Of a stretch of DNA of 64,000 nt, positions 60,438-64,000 are shown in pieces (the first letter of the stretch is position 1; each line of letters starts with the position of its first letter). This stretch comes from Fibrella forsythiae (GTDB taxonomy: Bacteria > Bacteroidota > Bacteroidia > Cytophagales > Spirosomataceae): NCBI RefSeq assembly GCF_017353175.1, contig NZ_JAFMYW010000003.1:496001-560000 (forward strand), in the 5' to 3' direction. Under the pieces are notes generated by a model that was given only the letters and a program-made list of their open reading frames with translations, did no database searches and had not been told where the DNA came from. A program made the position numbers and the translations under genes.

Positions 60438-63400
60438 CTTGCAGGTCAGCTGCCACAGTCGTGATTACGCTGTCTAGTTTGCTTATCAATTGGCTTAGTT
60501 GGTTGGTTGTTAGTGAGTTAGTCGCTTCTTTCTCAATTGTTCTGATGTCGTCTTTCAGCGCCACAATGCCCAGATTATCGATCGATGGCTTAATGCGATG
60601 CGCTATTTTCGTGATCGTCTCGTAATCGTTCAGAGCGAAAGCCTCTTTGATTTCCCGTACCGAGGCCGGTCCATAGTCGATAAACAGGTTGATCATTTTG
60701 GCGATAAACGTCTCGTCACCGCCTGCCATGCGCCGAAGCGCAGTTAAATCATACAAGGGAGGCACCGCTGCTGCTACCGGCTTAAGCGGGCCCTGCTTTT
60801 TAGCCAGCCATTTAGCTACAACGGCTAAGAGTTGTGCCTCTTCAAAGGGTTTAGACAGGTAATCGCTCATGCCGGCGGCGATAAACTTTTCGCTGTCTCC
60901 TTTCACCGCGAAAGCCGTTAGAGCAATCACCGGTAGTTGACTGTCAATGCTCGAACGGATCGTTCTGGTGGCTTCTATGCCATCCATAACCGGCATTTGC
61001 ACATCCATCAGTACCACGTCGAAAGTCTGGTTTTGTAACTTCTCCAGTGCATCCAGCCCGTTATGTGCCTCTTCGATAACGGCGCCATAGTTACTCAGCA
61101 CGGTTGAGGCCACCAGCCGATTCATCTCGTTGTCGTCTACCACCAGAACGCGCTTACCGGCAATGAAATCGGTATTCACCAGGTCTATTTCTTTCACCGG
61201 CAGATTCTCCTGAAGGCCTTTGGCAAACGGAATAACGAAGGAAACAGACGTACCCAGCCCTTTTCTGCTCTGCACCTGCATGGTGCCGCCCATCAGTTCA
61301 ACCAGGTTTTTACAGATGCTCAGCCCCAGACCTGTACCGCCGAACCGTCGGGTGATCGACGCATCTTCCTGTCTGAATTTCTGGAGAATCGTTTCAGAGA
61401 AAGCCTCATCCATGCCAATGCCTGTATCGCTTACAGTGGCTTCGATGAGCTGCTGTGTCGAATTATCGCTAAGTACCTGACAACGGATATCGACGCTTCC
61501 TTTTTCAGTAAATTTTATGGCGTTGGAAATAAGATTGAGCAGGATCTGATTGAGCCGGTACGGATCACCAATCAACACGGGCGATAGCTGACTGTCGCAA
61601 AACGAATTGGTAAACGCCAGCCCTTTTTCTTCGGCCTTGTGCATCATAACCTGCATGGCCTTGCCAATCACTGATCGCGGTTCAAAACCGATCGCTTCGA
61701 GCGCTAATTTCCCCGCTTCAATCTTCGACAGGTCAAGAATGTCGTTAACGATGATCAGCAGGTTATCGGTGGCCGATTGGATCGTGCTCAGGTAAAACTG
61801 CTGCTCTTTTGTCAGTGTCGTTTTAGACAATTGATTCGCCATGCCCATGATCGCATTCATAGGCGTGCGGATCTCGTGGCTCATATTGGCCAGAAACAGC
61901 TCTTTCACCCGGGTCGATTCTTCGGCTACTTCTTTGGCATATGTGAGATCTAATTCCAGCTGTTTCTGGCGGGTAATGTCAACATGAGTGCCAATGATTT
62001 TCAGCGGTTTATCTTCGTCATCTTTCTCCGTTACCACGCCCCGGTCAAGTACCCAGTGAATGGTGTCGTCGTTATGAAACATGCGGTACTCTGTATGGTG
62101 CTGACTAATCAGGCCTGCTTTGTACTGCTCGTCGTTCAGTTCCAGAATCTTCCGATCGTCGGGATGCACCCGGCTCCACCACAGGTCGGCTACGTTCGAG
62201 GTTTCTGCTAACTGGTAGCCCAGTACGTTATTGCTGGGGTTCGAGAAATAGGTTTTACCCGTTCTGAAATTATGTTCCCAATAATTGTCGCCAACATTGG
62301 ATAACGCTATCCGGAGCCGTTCTTCATACTCTCTCAGCTTCAGCTGCACTCCCTTTTCGGCCGATATATCCTCGATCATTGAAAAGTAGTGCGTAACCGT
62401 TCCCTGCTTGTTCAGCACAGGCTGGCCGTTGGTTCGTGCCCAGAACCAGGTGCCATCTTTCCGGTAGTGAATGCCTTCAATGTCGAACGGTTTACCGTTG
62501 GCAAACGCATCAAGCATCGTTTTCAGGCTATTCCGGTCAGAAAGAGGACCTTTGCACAGGGCCATTGGGGTTTTGCCGATAATCTCAGGAATACTGTAGG
62601 CGGTGAGGTTGGCAAAGCCATCGTTCGACCAGAAGATGTTGCCTTCCAGGTTGACGAAGACGACGCCATTTTTGTTGGCGCTCGCCACCATCGACAGGCG
62701 TTCTAATTCAGCTTCATTCTTTTTGCGTTCAGAAATATCTCTGATGAACGAGCAAAAGAATTGATCATCCCCCTGTTTGACAGGGATGATGTACATCTCG
62801 ATGGGAAAGGTCTTGCCAGCGTGGTTGATGGCGGGTAATTCCATTTGCTTACCCAACACAGGCCCATTCCCTGTATCTGCGTAATGCTGCATCCCCCGCT
62901 CATGCGCAGCGCGGTGTACCTCCGGAATAATCATGTTGGATAACCGCTTTCCAAGCACTTCGGCCGCTTTCCAGCCAAAAACGTGCTCGGCCTGCGGGTT
63001 CCAGAATGTGATCAGGCCCGCCATGTCGATCGTGATGATGGCGTCGAGAGCTGCGTTCATGATCAGGCGGTTCTTTAACTCGCTTTGCTCAATGGCATCC
63101 TGGCTTCGTTTCCGCTCCGTGATGTTCGTATAGCTCCACAGATGACCTTTATACGCTTCGTCGATGTAGATCGGGATGTAGTCTCGCTGGAATATGGAGC
63201 CATCTGCCAGCTCCAGTATCTCGTTGGTAACGAGCTGTTTGTTGGTTAGTATGTCGTCGATCCGTTTAACAAAACTATCCGGATCTTTGAATAGGTGTTT
63301 GGTTTGTTCGGCCGTATGTGTGCAGTCAATACCTTTCAGCAGGTCTGGCGCAACGGGTATGGCGAACAGGTTGCAGAACACCTGATTGGTGAAGACTATT

Positions 63401-63810
63401 TTTCGGTCTTCATTTTCGAGCAGAACGCCGCTCTGCATGTTTGTTATCAACGAGGAGAAGACCTCTTCAGCATTTTTGCGCTTGTTAACCTGCTGGTTCA
63501 ACAAATGAGCAATGGCCAGCAGGTCGTCGGCTCCGTCAGGTACGTTTTCGTCTGATACTTTACTGGCTACTTCCTTTAATTTTTCAATAGACTGTTTCTT
63601 AACGTATATCTCGCGTTTGAGCTTCGTATGAAGCGCCAGGTATTCTTCTTCGCTGATGGTAAACGCCCGTTCGGCCAATTCCCTATCCCGATCAAGCGCC
63701 CTGTATGACTCGCTGATCACCTCCAGAAACTTCTTCATACCTGCGCTGCCAATTACCTCTGCCGGCAAGTATTTTATGATTTGCTTCGACAGAAGTTTAT
63801 GGTAATTCAT
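60427..63810 (-). CDS. Four-PAS hybrid histidine kinase with receiver and Hpt domains
   Basis: This 1127-residue protein has an N-terminal helical part, four PAS domains (about 130-240, 245-365, 370-490, 500-625, the second with DAIITIDMAGLITFWNPQAEHVFGW), a HisKA domain (LANMSHEIRTPMNAIMG, about 645-710), HATPase (about 755-875, FGGTGLGLSICKNL), a receiver (VLVVDDNEMNRL, VLMDVQMPVMDG), and a C-terminal Hpt domain whose His lies in AHRIKPSIDNLG. No membrane helix is seen, so it is a soluble redox or ligand sensor. It overlaps the FIST gene by 14 bases. The output regulator is not in the window. Confidence 0.93.
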   Translation of the reverse strand: MNYHKLLSKQIIKYLPAEVIGSAGMKKFLEVISESYRALDRDRELAERAFTISEEEYLALHTKLKREIYVKKQSIEKLKEVASKVSDENVPDGADDLLAIAHLLNQQVNKRKNAEEVFSSLITNMQSGVLLENEDRKIVFTNQVFCNLFAIPVAPDLLKGIDCTHTAEQTKHLFKDPDSFVKRIDDILTNKQLVTNEILELADGSIFQRDYIPIYIDEAYKGHLWSYTNITERKRSQDAIEQSELKNRLIMNAALDAIITIDMAGLITFWNPQAEHVFGWKAAEVLGKRLSNMIIPEVHRAAHERGMQHYADTGNGPVLGKQMELPAINHAGKTFPIEMYIIPVKQGDDQFFCSFIRDISERKKNEAELERLSMVASANKNGVVFVNLEGNIFWSNDGFANLTAYSIPEIIGKTPMALCKGPLSDRNSLKTMLDAFANGKPFDIEGIHYRKDGTWFWARTNGQPVLNKQGTVTHYFSMIEDISAEKGVQLKLREYEERLRIALSNVGDNYWEHNFRTGKTYFSNPSNNVLGYQLAETSNVADLWWSRVHPDDRKILELNDEQYKAGLISQHHTEYRMFHNDDTIHWVLDRGVVTEKDDEDKPLKIIGTHVDITRQKQLELDLTYAKEVAEESTRVKELFLANMSHEIRTPMNAIMGMANQLSKTTLTKEQQFYLSTIQSATDNLLIIVNDILDLSKIEAGKLALEAIGFEPRSVIGKAMQVMMHKAEEKGLAFTNSFCDSQLSPVLIGDPYRLNQILLNLISNAIKFTEKGSVDIRCQVLSDNSTQQLIEATVSDTGIGMDEAFSETILQKFRQEDASITRRFGGTGLGLSICKNLVELMGGTMQVQSRKGLGTSVSFVIPFAKGLQENLPVKEIDLVNTDFIAGKRVLVVDDNEMNRLVASTVLSNYGAVIEEAHNGLDALEKLQNQTFDVVLMDVQMPVMDGIEATRTIRSSIDSQLPVIALTAFAVKGDSEKFIAAGMSDYLSKPFEEAQLLAVVAKWLAKKQGPLKPVAAAVPPLYDLTALRRMAGGDETFIAKMINLFIDYGPASVREIKEAFALNDYETITKIAHRIKPSIDNLGIVALKDDIRTIEKEATNSLTTNQLSQLISKLDSVITTVAADLQVNR

Positions 63811-64000
63811 AAAACGAAGTAATGGTCATGGTCTGATTGTGTAGTTGACAGCTCCCCCCATCGTACAGCGGAGATAGCTCACCGTTGGCGTAAAAGCCGA
63901 TGATAGGTACGTCGCTCCCCAGCGTATCGCTTACGGCTTCCACTTCCTCATCGATACGTGGCCCGTAGATGAGCTTCCGGCCCACACAACTTATCAGCAG
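63797..64000 (-). CDS. FIST C-terminal domain sensor protein (5' end outside window)
   Basis: This is the last 67 codons of a FIST protein, open to base 64000. The visible text (LLISCVGRKLIYGPRIDEEVEAVSD, then PIIGFYANGELSPL and a final NQTMTITSFYELP) is the FIST_C signature, where the CVGRK Cys and FYANGE are conserved. FIST domains are predicted to bind small ligands such as amino acids for signal transduction. The stop overlaps the start of the four-PAS kinase by 14 bases, so the two are co-translated and probably form one signalling pair. Confidence 0.85.
   Translation of the reverse strand: MLISCVGRKLIYGPRIDEEVEAVSDTLGSDVPIIGFYANGELSPLYDGGSCQLHNQTMTITSFYELP

Noticed and set aside
1-64000. 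tRNA, rRNA and CRISPR
   Set aside because: No cloverleaf, ribosomal sequence or regular repeat-spacer array was found in either strand.

Overview
The window looks like chromosome from a Spirosoma-like member of the Cytophagales (Bacteroidota). The evidence is a T9SS-type C-terminal domain on a CotH protein, a DUF4292 lipoprotein next to an EnvC-like protein, 7TMR-DISM and multi-PAS hybrid kinases, reversed OmpA architecture, and promoter candidates of the Bacteroidota TTG-N19-21-TAnnTTTG type. No rRNA, tRNA, CRISPR array or transposase was seen. The genus is inference; the phylum is fairly secure.

Region by region. 1-10.8 kb: housekeeping and small secreted proteins. These are a MogA/MoaB end, a large FAD/Fe-S oxidase whose reading frame carries two different palindromic repeats, a lipid kinase, a DUF4932-like pseudo-peptidase, SUI1, and a transglutaminase beside an Anbu proteasome-like peptidase. 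10.8-23 kb: core metabolism, with a Tet-type MFS pump, two SDRs, fmt, greA, folA, a GMC oxidoreductase with its small subunit, an RluA-type synthase, panB and an EnvC-like protein. Palindromic repeats sit at many gene ends here, and a probable small RNA lies between fmt and greA. 23-27.6 kb: DUF4292, TPR and CotH proteins.

27.6-41.9 kb is one long minus-strand block and the most unusual part. From its 5' end it has a tight four-gene operon: sigma factor, membrane anti-sigma/TPR-like protein, secreted caspase-like protease, and secreted TPR-CHAT protease, closed by a terminator. Downstream is a second set of envelope genes: PKD/pre-peptidase lipoprotein, OmpA-barrel protein, lipoprotein, membrane-anchored coil, two membrane proteins and an OmpA protein. 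A 7TMR histidine kinase is divergent from the sigma factor, with two short palindromes between them, and its convergent neighbour is a NarL-type regulator. The arrangement suggests signal-controlled expression of two clan CD cysteine peptidases in the envelope.

44.6-47.1 kb holds a Pif1/RecD-like helicase. 47.5-60.4 kb is an exopolysaccharide cluster: receiver protein, Wza-like and Wzc-like proteins, flippase, glycosyltransferase, polymerase, a terminator, a three-domain kinase fusion, an acetyltransferase and two glycosyltransferases. 60.4-64 kb is a hybrid histidine kinase behind a FIST sensor protein that runs off the window.

Across all regions the octamer GGTACGTT or its complement occurs at least 40 times, roughly twenty times the uniform-base expectation.
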